Assembly: GCF_022965805.1 (NCBI RefSeq)
Contig: NC_133110.1
Span: 29,818,668-29,882,667, forward strand
DNA from: Primulina eburnea
Lineage: Eukaryota > Streptophyta > Magnoliopsida > Lamiales > Gesneriaceae
Length of the DNA stretch: 64,000 nucleotides
Reading direction: 5' to 3'
The notes below the pieces were generated by a model that saw only the letters and a list, made by a program, of their open reading frames with translations, was not told the DNA's origin and did not search any database. Of this stretch, positions 34,309-47,200 are shown one piece after another. Position numbers and translations under genes: made by a program. Numbering within the stretch: the first letter of the stretch is position 1; every line of letters begins with the position of its first letter.

Positions 34309-36476
34309 TGTTAGAGTAGGTGCCCGTCGAGCCAAGTGTTGGCCGAGTGTTCACAATGAAACTCTATGTATAAGCAATCTTTATTTTAATAATATTTGAA
34401 ATTATTATTTTGGAAAATCTTTATTTGTATACCCATGCTAGTTGCATAGATAAAGCCCTTGAATATACAAATAGTAGAAAGAATATGAGATGCTCATATG
34501 ATGAGTATCATGAAACTCATATTTGTAATACTGTATATTCTAAACGGTTCCTAGTCGATTCAGCCGCCACTAAGAAGGATATAGGCCGCTCGAGTTAGAG
34601 ACTAGTATCTGCGATGTGAGTACCATGTTTCATTGGTAGGGGACATTGTGATGTCCGAACATACAGATAGGTGCTCCTTGTAGAGTGCACTGAACAACCC
34701 TCCATAAAAGGACTTTCCAAGTGGTTCTCACTTATCGAGTGGAAAAGTCCTAGTTTATGGTTGTACAGAATTAGTCCTTATGACCCGGGACAACATTGAG
34801 ACTCTATGTGCTAGAATTACACTTTGACTTGTTTACCGACTCTTATGGGTTCATCAGGTGGCAAGGTTGGGTGTTCTGTCGAAACACATAAGAGTCGATG
34901 CATTGTAGTCGGGGATTCACCGCTTACCTTCGGGTATGGATATCCTATGTGTTATCATGTGTATGTAGTTCGAAATCTCTGGCCAGAGTATGGTTGTAAT
35001 TATGAAAGGTGTTTCATAGATTACACCATCGATGCAACTACGACATGACACATAGTATCGATTCATTGACAACTCTCGATAAACCAATGGTTGTCGAATC
35101 GATCGGGATATATGAGTTGAAGGGACCGTACTGTACGCTAACCATAATTGAATGGTTCTTGCAGGCACTATCATTTGATACCTAGGGAATCATGTAAGCG
35201 ATGCTGCTAGGCGTTTAACATGATTGGTTGGGTACTATCAGACTTGAGTTCTGACGTTCTTATTATCAAGGTGTTGATAAATAAGAATGGAACAATTGGG
35301 GTATGCTCATATAAGGACATGTTTAGTCCGAATCACATGGAGATGTGAACCCACGGCTAGTTGTATCAATGAACCATTGAGGGCCACACAAGTACTAGCT
35401 TTCTAGATCCCGTTGAGAAGTAAAAATAGTTCAATGTGTTGAACGGCTTATAAAGGGGTTTGTAAGCGTAAGAAAAATTAGAAGTATGACTTCTATGAAG
35501 GAGAAAATAGTTCAATGTTTTGAACGACTTATAAATGAGTTTATAAGTGTAAGGAAAAATAGAAGTATGACTTCTATGAGAGAAATGTAAATTTTGATTT
35601 ATGGAAGTGTTCCTAAATTAAAATTTGGCCAAGAGAATAATGTATTTGAAAATTGTGATTTTCATAAACATTATTATGGACTAAATTAAATTAATTCAAG
35701 TGTTGAATTAATTAAACACTAGTGGACCTAGTAGAGTCCAAATAATTAAATTAATTCAAGTGTTGAATTAATTAAATAATATTGGGCCTTGTAGAGCCCA
35801 ATTAGAAATAATTATTTAACTAGTGGGCTTGAGTAAAATCAAGTAAAGTCTAATTGGGCTCAAATTTGTTTGAGACAATTTAAATAGTCCATGGGCCTTG
35901 TATATGATACAAGCCCACTTAGAAAAGCATGCTAGGGAGGTGAAAGGTTTGGGAATACTTTTGAATAAAATATTTGCATGGCATGCACCTTTTTTGGATC
36001 AACTTTTCCCAACCCCAAGACAAGTCATCCTCCCCTCATTCACACATGCTCATGGCCGAAACTTGATGGTCCATTCTCTCCATTTTTCTCTTCATTTTGT
36101 TCTTCAATTGTTGAAGGAACAACTCACTTCTTCATGAAAAATCCTCTTAGTTTTCTAGTGCAAATTAAGAGGGGATCTTCCTAGTTAGTGGTGGGCTTAA
36201 TTTTGAAGGAAGGACACAAGGAGAGCTTGTAGATTTGTCTTGCCTTTGAAGAGCCAAGTTGTTTACAACTTGGTTGGAGCCATTACATCAATCTTTGAGA
36301 TTGATAGGTAAATTTCTCAACACCCTATGCATGAAAGTTGAGATTTTGTATATGTTTGCACAACTAGTACATGGTGTTCATTTTGAAAAATTTTATACCA
36401 AAATTTCGGTTTTATGAATCAAAAGAAATTTTGTGCTTCCGTTGCGATTTTGAACACCGTATATCGATCCCTTTCT
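34309..36476 (+). repeat. Element E 3' LTR (2168 bp)
   Basis: Colinear with the 5' LTR at a constant offset of 7261. The terminal CA is CT here. It is followed by the target duplication atttt and the resumed satellite. Confidence 0.93.
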
Positions 36477-39400
36477 ATTTTTGGAAGACTTTATGGGCTA
36501 AACTTGGCAAAAAATTGTTGGTTTCTACTACTTGTCATCCTCAAACGGATGGACAAACTGAAGTTGTCAATAGAACTTTGGGAACACTTTTGCGTGCTAT
36601 TCTTAAAAAGAACTTGGATTGACATTTCTATGGACTTTATTTTGGGGTTTCCTAGAACTAAGAAGGGGAGGGATTCTATTTTTGTTGTTGTGGATAGATT
36701 CTCTAAGATGACACATTTTATAGCTTGTCATAAAACCGATGATGCTTCAAACATTGCGGATTTGTTCTTTAGAGAAGTCGTTAGGTTGCATGGCATGCCT
36801 AGGACTATTGTTTCTGGCCGCGATGTTAAATTATTGAGTTACTTTTAGTAGACTTTATGGGATAAACTTGGCACAAAATTGTTGTTTTCTACTAATTGTC
36901 GTCCTCAAACTGATTGACAAATTGAAGTTGTCAATAGAACTTTGGGAACACTTTTGCGTGATATTCTTAAAAAGAACTTGGATTGACATTTCTATGGACT
37001 TTATTTTGGGGTTGTCTAGGACTAAGAAGGGGAGGGATTCTATTTTTGTTGTTGTGGATAGATTCTCTAAGATGGAACATTTTATAGCTTGTCATAAAAC
37101 CGATGATGCTTCAAACATTGAGGATTTGTTCTTTAGATAAGTCGTAAGGTTGCATGGCATGCCTAGGACTATTGTTTCTGGTCGCGGTGTTAAATTCTTG
37201 AGTTACTTTTGGAAGACTTTATGGGTTAAACTTGGAACAAAATTGTTGTTTTCTACTACTTGTCATCCTCAAACGGATGGACAAATTGAAGTTGTCAATA
37301 GAACTTTGGGAACACTTTTGCGTGCTATTCTTAAAAAGAACTTGGATTGACATTTCTATTGACTTTATTTTGGGGTTGCCTAGGACTAAGAAGGGGAGGG
37401 ATTCTATTTTTGTTGTTGTGGATAGATTCTCTAAGATGGCACATTTTATAGCTTGTCAAAAAACCGATGATGCTTCAAACATTGCGGATTTGTTCTTTAG
37501 AGAAGTAGTTAATTTGCATGGCATGCCTAGGACTATTGTTTCTGGTCGCCGTGTTAAATTCTTGAGTTACTTTTGGTAGACTTTATGGGCTAAACTTGGC
37601 ACAAAATTGTTGTTTTCTACTACTTGTCATCCTCAAACGGATGGACAAACTGAAGTTGTCAATAGAACTTTGGGAACACTTTTGCGTGATATTCTTAAAA
37701 AAAACTTGGATTGACATTTCTATGGACTTTATTTTGGGGTTGCCTAGGACTAAGAAGGGGAGAGATTCTATTTTTGTTGTTGTGGATAGATTCTCTAAGA
37801 TGACACATTTTATAGCTTGTCATAAAACCGATGATGCTTCAAACAATGCGGATTTGTTCTTTAGAGAAGTCGTTAGGTTGCATGGCATGACTAGGACTAT
37901 TGCTTCTGATCGCGATGTTAAATTCTTGAGTTACTTTTGGAATAAATTATGGGCTAAACTTGGCACAAAATTGTTGTTTTCTACTACTTGACATCCTCAA
38001 ACGGATGGAAAAACTGAAGTTGTCAATAGAACTTTGGGAACACTTTTGCGTGATATTCTTAAAAAAAACTTGGATTGACATTTCTATGGACTTTATTTTG
38101 GGGTTGCCTAGGACTAAGAAGGGGAGGGATTCTATTTTTGTTGTTGTGGATAGATTCTCTAAGATGGCACATTTTATAGCTTGTCATAAAACCGATGATG
38201 CTTCAAACATTGCAGATTTGTTCTTTAGAGAAGTTGTTAGGTTGCATGGCATGTCTAGGAATATTGTTTCTGGTCGCGGTGTTAAATTCTTGAGTTACTT
38301 TTGGAAGATTTTATGGGCTAAACTTGGCACAAAATTGTTGTTTTCTACTACTTGTCATCATCAAACGGGTGGACAAACTGAAGTTGTCAATAGAACTTTG
38401 GGAACACTTTTGTGTGCTATTCTTAAAAAGAACTTGGATTGACATTTCTATGGACTTTATTTTGGGGTTGCCTAGGACTAAGAAGGGGAGGGATTCTATT
38501 TTTGTTCTTGTGGATAGATTCTCTAAAATGGCACATTTTATAGCTTGTCATAAAACCGATGATTCTTTAAACAATGAGGATTTGTTCTTTAGAGAAGTCG
38601 TTAGGTTGCATGGCATGACTAGGAGTATTGCTTCTGATCGCGATGTTAAATTCTTGAGTTACTTTTGGAATAAATTATGGGCTAAACTTGGCACAAAATT
38701 GTTAATTTTTACTACTTGTCATCCTCAAACGGATGGAAATACTGAAGTTGTCAATAGAACTTTGGAACACTTTTGCGTGCTATTCTTAAAAAGAACTTGG
38801 ATTGACATTTCTATGGACTTTATTTTGGGGTTGCCTAGGACTAAGAAAGGAAGGGATTCTATTTTTGTTGTTGTTGATAGATTCTCTATGATGGCACATT
38901 TTATAGCTTGTCATAAAACCGATGATGCTTCAAACATGGCGGATTTGTTCTTTAGAGAAGTCGCTAGGTTGCATGGCATGCCTAGGACTATTGTTTCTGG
39001 TCGCGATGTTAAATTTTTGAGTTACTTTTGGAATACTTTATGGGCTAAACTTGGCGCAAAATTGTTGGTTTCTACTACTTGTCATCCTCAAACGGATGGA
39101 CAAACTGAAGTTGTCAATAGAACTTTGGGAACACTTTTGCGTGCTATTCTTAAAAAGAACTTGGATTGACATTTCTATGGACTTTATTTTGGGGTTGCCT
39201 AGGACTAAGAAGGGGAGGGATTCTATTTTTGTTCTTGTGGATAGATTCTCTAAAATGGCACATTTTATAGCTTGTCATAAAACCGATGATGCTTCAAACA
39301 TTTCGGATTTGTTTTTTAGATAAGTCGTTAGGTTGCATGGCATGCCTAGGACTATTGTTTCTGGTCGCGATGTTAAATTCTTGAGTTACTTTTGGAAGAC

Positions 39401-42400
39401 TTTATGGGCTAAACTTGGCACAAAATTGTTGTTTTCTACTACTTGTCATCCTCAAACGGATGGACAAACTGAAGTTGTCAATAGAACTTTGGGAACACTT
39501 TTGCGTGCTATTCTTAAAAAGAACTTGGATTGACATTTCTATGGACTTTATTTTGGGTTGCCTAGGACTAAGAAGGGGAGGGATTCTATTTTTGTTCTTG
39601 TGGATAGATTCTCTAAAATGGCACATTTTATAGCTTGTCATAAAACCCATGTTGCTTCAAACATTTCGGATTTGTTTTTTAGATAAGTCGTTAGGTTGCA
39701 TGGCATGCCTAGGACTATTGTTTCTGGTCGCGATGTTAAATTCTTGAGTTACTTTTGGTAGACTTTATGGGCTAAACTTGGCACAAAATTGTTGTTTTCT
39801 ACTACTTGTCATCCTCAAACGGATGGGCAAACTGAAGTTGTCAATAGAACTTTGGAAACACTTTTGCGTGCTCTTCTTAAAAAGAACTTGGATTGACATT
39901 TCTATGGACTTATTTTGGGGTTGCCTAGGACTAAGAAGGGGAGGGATTCTATTTTTGTTGTGGATAGATTCTCTAAGATGGCACATTTTATAGCTTGTCA
40001 TAAAATCGATGATGCTTCAAACATTGCGGATTTGTTCTTTAGAGAAGTCGTTAGGTTGCATGGCATGCCTAGGACTATTGTTTCTGGTCGCGATGTTAAA
40101 TTCTTGAGTTACTTTTGGTAGACTTTATGGGCTAAACTTGGCACAAAATTGTTGTTTACTACTACTTGTCATCCTCAAACTGATTGACAAACTGAAGTTG
40201 TCAATAGAACTTTGGGAACACTTTTGCGTGCTATTCTGAAAAAGAACTTGGATTGACTTTTCTATTGACTTTATTTTGGGGTTGCCTAGGACTAAGAAGG
40301 GGAGAGATTCTATTTTTGTTGTTGTGGATAGATTCTCTAAAATGACACATTATATAGCTTGTCATAAAACCGATGATTTTTCAAACATTGCGGATTTTTT
40401 CTTTAGATAAGTCGTTAGGTTGCATGGCATGCCTAGGACTATTGTTTCTGGTCGCCGTGTTAAATTCTTGAGTTACTTTTGGAAGACTTTATGGGCTAAA
40501 CTTGGCACAAAATTGTTGTTTTCTACTACTTGTCATCCTCAAACGGATGGACAAACTGAAGTTGTCAATAGAACTTTGGGAACACTTTTGCGTGCTATTC
40601 TTAAAAAGAACTTGGATTGACATTTCTATGGACTTTATTTTGGGGTTGCCTAGGACTAAGAAGGGGAGGGATTCTATTTTTGTTGTTGTGGATAGATTCT
40701 CTAAGATGGCACATTTTATAGCTTGTCATAAAACCGATGATGCTTCAAACATTGCGGATTTGTTCTTTAGAGAAGTCGTTAGGTTGCATGGCATGCCTAG
40801 GACTATTGTTTCTGGTCGCGATGTTAAATTCTTGAGTTACTTTTGGAAGACTTTATGGGCTAAACTTGGCACAAAATTGTTGTTTTCTACTACTTGTCAT
40901 CCTCAAACGGATGGACAAACTGAAGTTGTCAATAGAACTTTGGGAACACTTTTGCGTGCTATTCTTAAAAAGAACTTGGATTGACATTTCTATGGACTTT
41001 ATTTTGGGGTTGCCTAGGACTAAGAAGGGAGAGGATTCTATTTTTGTTGTTGTGGATAGATTCTCTAAGATGACACATTTTATAGCTTGTCCTAAAACCG
41101 ATGATGCTTCAAACAATGCGGATTTGTTCTTTAGAGAAGTCGTTAGGTTGCATGGCATGACTAGGACTATTGCTTCTGATCGCGATGTTAAATTCTTGAG
41201 TTACTTTTGGAATAAATTATGGGCTAAACTTGGCACAAAATTGTTGTTTTCTACTACTTGACATCCTCAAACGGATGGAAAAACTGAAGTTGTCAATAGA
41301 ACTTTGGGAACACTTTTGCGTGATATTCTTAAAAAAAACTTGGATTGACAATTCTATGGACTTTATTTTGGGGTTGCCTAGGACTAAGAAGGGGAGGGAT
41401 TCTATTTTTGTTGTTGTGGATAGATTCTCTAAGATGGCACATTTTATAGCTTGTCATAAAACCGATGATGCTTCAAACATTGCAGATTTGTTCTTTAGAG
41501 AAGTTGTTAGGTTGCATGGCATGTCTAGGAATATTGATTCTGGTCGCGGTGTTAAATTCTTGAGTTACTTTTGGAAGACTTTATGGGCTAAACTTGGCAC
41601 AAAATTGTTGTTTTCTACTACTTGTCATCATCAAACGGGTGGACAAACTGAAGTTGTCAATAGAACTTTGGGAACACTTTTGTGTGCTATTCTTAAAAAG
41701 AACTTGGATTGACATTTCTATGGACTTTATTTTGGGGTTGCCTAGGACTAAGAAGGGGAGGGATTCTATTTTTGTTCTTGTGGATAGATTCTCTAAAATG
41801 GCACATTTTATAGCTTGTCATAAAACCGATGATTCTTTAAACAATGAGGATTTGTTCTTTAGAGAAGTCGTTAGGTTGCATGGCATGACTAGGAGTATTG
41901 CTTCTGATCACGATGTTAAATTCTTGAGTTACTTTTGGAATAAATTATGGGCTAAACTTGGCATAAAATTGTTAATTTCTACTACTTGTCATCCTCAAAC
42001 GGATGGAAATACTGAAGTTGTCAATAGAACTTTGGAACACTTTTGCGTGCTATTCTTAAAAAGAACTTGGATTGACATTTCTATGGACTTTATTTTGGGG
42101 TTGCCTAGGACTAAGAAGGGAAGGGATTCTATTTTTGTTGTTGTGGATAGATTCTCTATGATGGCACATTTTATAGCTTGTCATAAAACCGATGATGCTT
42201 CAAACATGGCGGATTTGTTCTTTAGAGAAGTCGCTAGGTTGCATGGCATGCCTAGGACTATTGTTTCTGGTCGCGATGTTAAATTTTTGAGTTACTTTTG
42301 GAATACTTTATGGGCTAAACTTGGCACAAAATTGTTGGTTTCTACTACTTGTCATCCTCAAACGGCTGGACAAACTGAAGTTGTCAACAGAACTTTGGGA

Positions 42401-42565
42401 ACACTTTTGCGTGCTATTCTTAAAAAGAACTTGGATTGACATTTCTATGGACTTTATTTTGGGGTTGCCTAGGACTAAGAAGGGGAGGGATTCTATTTTT
42501 GTTCTTGTGGATAGATTCTGTAAAATGGCACATTTTATAGCTTGTCATAAAACCCATGATGCTTC
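36477..42565 (+). repeat. Integrase-core satellite, block 2 (main)
   Basis: Sixteen to seventeen head-to-tail monomers. The gcatg landmark recurs at 36793, 37157, 37521, 37885, 38249, 38613, 38976, 39340, 39703, 40063, 40427, 40791, 41155, 41519, 41883 and 42246, spacing 360-364 bp, mostly exactly 364. Each monomer covers the integrase core from WIDISMDF (first catalytic Asp) through SGRD or SDRD to [12 protein letters not shown] (Glu) and LKKNL, then joins the next monomer at aacttggattgacat, giving a TGA. Because 364 is not divisible by three the frame changes at each junction. Several monomers carry further stops (ttttggtag, agataagtc). The frames of 66-281 residues here are therefore by-products of the repeat and not genes. 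A run of monomers recurs at an offset of 3270 bp. Confidence 0.95.
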
Positions 42566-44151
42566 TGTAATAGCCGAGCCCGGTGTACGGTACGATTTAA
42601 GTTTCGTTTGTTATTTGGGATATTTGATTAGATGTTCAGAGTTGTATTTTTGGGCTATAGTATTGTTAGTTTTATTGTCTTGAGGTGTTAGTTGATGTTG
42701 GTTGTTCGTTTCAGAGTTTCGGATCGATTTTAGTTGCATTGGAGGTGATCTTGGCCGTGACCTTAGTGCACCCGCGGTAGTGCAAGGAGTGCACCCGCGG
42801 TCGACTGTTCCAGTTTTTGTGTTGGAGGGCCGTAGCATCACCGCACCCGCGGTGATGCAGTGACCGCACCCGCGGTGTGTAGCGCACCCGCGGTGCTTGC
42901 AGTACCGCACCCGCGGTGTCTGTGGTTCAGGATTTTTGTGGACTGCCGAAAGCTCAGCGCACCCGCGGCTTTTGTGTTGGCGCACCCGCGGTGATGAACA
43001 GTAGAGGTATGGTCGAGATTTATAGTACCTTTTTGATGGATTTGACTTCATTCTTTCCTCTTTTCATTTCGAAATTCTCTCCATTTCAAGGGTTTTCAGC
43101 CATTTCTTTCCTTTCCTATCTTCGATTCAGGCGTTTGTTTGGAATTTCGACTTGAGTTCGACGTTCTCCTTGGTGCTAGGAAGCTTGGGTAAGCTTTTGG
43201 TGCGATTCTGTTAAGGTTGTAAATTAAGAGTTGTTTAGGTGGGTTGTTTATGTGGATTTATGGATTATTTAGCTTGTAATCTTGGATATTTAGTTGATAT
43301 TGGTGTTATTTGTGGATTATTTGTTGTAGGTGGTGATCAAGAGCTAAGTTGAGGTGTTTGTTGTGGTTTGTAAGTGGAAATTCATTCCTTTTGCTCACAT
43401 GATTTTATATGTATGTGTTTCAAAGAGTTTATTGTGTTATTCCCTTTCATTTGATCCATAGTATGTATTGTTATATGTATTGGAGGCATTGTATGTCTCA
43501 TTATTGATTAAAGGGAATACAAAGAGATATATAGAGTTCAAAGTGATTGTTAAAACCAGAGAAGAGTTTAAATGTTTTCGGATTGATAAATACATAGTCA
43601 GAGATTGCATGCAATATTAGATGATCATCGCCTATAGGCTTATATCCCTCAGAGTTATCGGTATTTATATCGATTTGGGATACGAGCACCCCAGAGCAGA
43701 GATACTATTGATATCAATCCCCAGAGCAAAAGAGAAATACCATCATATTTTTATGCTATTGCTATGTTATTGATATTCAGAGTTTACAGTTCAGAGTTGA
43801 TGGTATTTATGATTTCAAAGAGATGTTTTACAGAGTTATTGTTCATTGTTATATAAGAGTTCCACTTGCTGAGATTTATTCTCATTTCAGTTATTTTCAT
43901 GTGATGCAGATCAGAGTTGTGCCCCGGGACGTTGACTGTGGATTGGGGGTCATATGCATACACCGTTGGAAGGAGGATTTTGGCATGATCATAGGAATGA
44001 TGTTTTGTTTTTGTTATGTCATTTAAATGATCATGTATTTATTTTGTAAAGATATTTGATGAAATGTATTTTGAAACTCCTTCCGTATATTTTAAAGAGA
44101 AAAATTTTATTTCCGCTGCGTATTTATTTTAAAAGAGGTCAGGGTGTCACA
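42566..44151 (+). repeat. Element D 5' LTR (1586 bp)
   Basis: TGTAATAGCCGAG...GGTGTCACA. It has the U3 motif cluster at 42766-42992 and an intron-like segment with donor GT at 43199 and acceptor AG ending 43329. The frames 42611-43051, 42916-43155 and 43501-43689 recur in the other LTR and are not genes. Confidence 0.94.
42766..42992 (+). promoter_or_regulatory. U3 motif cluster, element D 5' LTR
   Basis: Eight copies of the gcacccgcggt core within 227 bp, about 200-430 bp into the LTR, in the same orientation relative to transcription as in A, B and C. Confidence 0.6.
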
Positions 44152-44156
44152 TTTAG

Positions 44157-44168
44157 TGGTATCAGAGC
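44157..44168 (+). other. Element D primer-binding site
   Basis: TGGTATCAGAGC, perfect match to the initiator tRNA-Met complement, 5 bp after the LTR. Confidence 0.93.
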
Positions 44169-44287
44169 GGTGTTCTTCGGACCAATGCATATGACTTCGT
44201 CTACTTTCAACTGTCCGGGTATGTTTTCTTTGCATCTATCTATTGTTATGAATTGATTGGTGTCTTGTGAGCATTGTAGAGTAGAGG

Positions 44288-47200
44288 ATGCCTCCTAAGC
44301 GTAAGGCGTCAGAGGGGGAGGATAGTTCGTCCTCGAGAGTTGTCGACGAGTTCGGCAAGTTACTGAAGGAGCAGGCTAAGGTTCACAGTGAGCAGATCCA
44401 GCAGTTGCTTAGACTGCAAGGAGCAGGCCAGGGCAGAGGCCAAGGTAGGGGGCAGGTTGCTCCAGTAGCAGTTGGTTCTGATGCTATCTTTTCTGCGTTT
44501 AAGAGGATGGATCCACCCGAGTTTCCAGGCAGCTCCGATCCTTTAGCTGCAGTAGAGTGGGTCAAGGCTTTGGAGGCGATTTTTGATCATCTCCACTATG
44601 AGGACAGAGACCGTATCAGTTGTGCTGTTTTCATGCTGGTTAAAGCTGCACGTTTGTGGTGGAATGCGACCAAGGTTGGCATTGATGTTTCTACTTTGAA
44701 GTGGTCTGAGTTTACTGAGCTTTTCTACGACAAGTACTTTCCTGATGCACTGCGAGCGAGGAAGGTCACAGAGTTCTTGGAGCTTCGTCAGGGGAGCTTG
44801 AATGTGGACGAGTATATTCTCAGGTTCGAGGAGGGTTGCCTTTTTGCTCCGTACATTGCTACCAGTGATAAAGATAAAGGTGCTCACTTCATTCGAGGCC
44901 TTAGAGCGGAGATCAGGCGTGATATCAATATGTCCAAGGCTGTGACTTTCAAGGAGATTGTGTCCAAGGCGTTGCTAGCAGAGCAGGACGAGAAGGATAT
45001 CGCCAGGGAGAGACAGGCGAGGCACCAGGCTAATGTTCAAAGAGGCCAGAGTTCAGGTCAGCGTGGCAGAGATCGATTCAAGGGGAAGGGCAAGGTGGAT
45101 CAGAGTCCTAGGCCACCGTCAGTGCCAGTTGCTCCGTCTGATTCTGAGAGATCTTTGTGTCCCAAGTGTGGCAGACCTCATCGTGGAGAGTGTAGATTTG
45201 GCACTCGTTCTTGTTATCGTTGTGGCATGCCAGGCCATATTTCCAGAGATTGTCCTAGGGGAGCTAGCCAGGAGAAGGTGCAGGGTCGTATCTTTTCGAT
45301 GACTAAGGAAGGTATTAATCGTAATTCTTCTGTAATCTCTAGTTCCATTTTAATTTCAGGCAGAGTAGCTACTACTTTGATTGATACTGGTGCTACTCAT
45401 TCTTTTATGTCTGAATTGTTTTTGAGATCTTTGGGTATAGTTCCTTCTGTTATTCCCCTTCAGCTTAGTGTTGTTTTGCCTTCGGGAGATGTTTTGTGCC
45501 CGACTTCCATAGTGTATGCGTGCCCCGTTCGTTTTGTTGATCGAGAGGTCTTTGCTGATTTGATTGTGATCCCGATGGTTGCCTTTGATGTTATTCTTGG
45601 CATGGATTGGCTGTCGACCTATCGTGCTGTTATTGATTGCGTTGCTAAGACGGTGACTTTTGCAGATGATGGCCAGGGAGGAGTTCTCGCCAGCTCAGGT
45701 ACTTCGCTGGTCCTTCCTTTTATTTCGTGTCTTGATGCTGAGAGGCTATTGTGTAGAGGTTGTGATGTTTTTCTAGCATCTGTTGTGGATATGGATAGAC
45801 TGATTAAGTTGAATATTGATGATATTGATGTGGTGAGGGAGTTTGCGGATGTGTTTGAGGATGATGTTCCGGGTTTGCCGCCGGATAGAGATGTAGAGTT
45901 TGTTATTGATCTTGCTCCAGGTACGGTTCCTATTTCTAAGGCTCCGTATAGGATGGCTCCTACCGAGATGAAAGAGTTGAAGACGCAGTTGCAGGATCTT
46001 CTAGATAAGGGTTTCATTCGTCCGAGTTCTTCGCCTTGGGGAGCTCCGGTTCTATTTGTTAAGAAGAAGGACGGGTCTTTGCGTCTGTGTATCGATTACA
46101 GAGAGCTCAACAAAGTGACGATCAAGAACAAGTATCCGTTGCCACGGATTGACGATCTATTTGACCAACTCCAGGGTGCCACTGTTTTCTCGAAGATTGA
46201 TCTTCGGTCTGGCTACTATCAGTTGAAGGTTAGGGAGTCTGATATCCCTAAGACGGCTTTCAGGACCAGGTATGGTCACTATGAGTTTCTCGTGATGTCT
46301 TTTGGCTTGACCAATGCCCCTTCTGTTTTCATGGACCTGATGAACCGTGTGTTCAAGCCGTATTTGGATAGCTTCGTCATTGTCTTTATCGACGATATAT
46401 TGATCTATTCCAAGACCAGAGAGCTTCATTCAGAGCATCTCAGAGTTGTTCTCCAGTTGCTGAGAGAGCGGAGGTTGTTTGCTAAGTTGAAGAAGTGTGA
46501 GTTTTGGCTGGATCAGATTTCTTTTCTAGGCCATGTCGTTTCGAGGGATGGCATTGCTGTTGATCCGATGAAGATAGAGGCGATTCAGAAGTGGCCTATT
46601 CCTACGACTGTTTCAGAGGTACGCAGTTTCCTTGGTTTGGCGGGTTATTATCGTCGTTTTATTTCGGATTTTTCCAAGATTGCCCTGCCATTGTCCAATC
46701 TGACAAGGAAGACTGTGAAGTTCGAGTGGTCTATAGATTGCCAGAGCGCATTTCAGGAGTTGAAGGATAGATTGACGTCAGCTCCTATTCTCGCATTGCC
46801 CAGTGGTTCAGAGGATTTTGTGGTCTTTACCGATGCGTCGAAGAAGGGTCTCGGTGCAGTGTTGATGCAGAGAGGTAAGGTCATTGCCTATGCTTCTCGC
46901 CAGTTGAAGGATTATGAGAAGAATTATCCGACGCACGATTTGGAGCTAGCAGCTGTGGTTTTCGCCCTTAAGATTTGGAGACATTATCTGTATGGCGAAA
47001 AGTGTGAGATCTTCACAGACCACAAGAGTTTGAAGTATCTGTTCTCGCAGAAAGAGCTCAATATGCGGCAGAGGAGGTGGTTAGAGCTTGTCAAGGATTA
47101 CGATGTAACTATCAGTTATCACCCAGGGAAGGCGAATGTTGTGGCTGATGCTTTAAGCCGCAAGTCGAGTGTTTCATTGAGTTCTTTGATTCAGAGACCG

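Larger units (their letters stand above)
27048..36476 (+). mobile_element. Element E: Ty1/copia element with 2.17-kb LTRs
   Basis: LTRs 27048-29215 and 34309-36476 are both 2168 bp. The primer site is TGGTATCAAGAGC, the polypurine tract gcaagtgggagat, and the target duplication atttt (27043-27047 and 36477-36481) restores satellite sequence. Order: LTR, 1.8-kb leader, gag, damaged pol with RT after the integrase remnant (copia order), LTR. Around 20-25 LTR substitutions by eye (about 1%) make it older than C, D and F. It sits inside the integrase satellite. Gag is open but pol is ruined and most of integrase is deleted. The lineage within copia is not resolved from what I can see. Confidence 0.93.

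Noticed and set aside
38324..42439. Long open frames (131-281 residues) such as 38324-39169 and 41594-42439 in the satellite
   Set aside because: They begin out of frame in one monomer and run into the integrase frame of the next. They are by-products of the tandem repeat and of a one-base loss, not genes.
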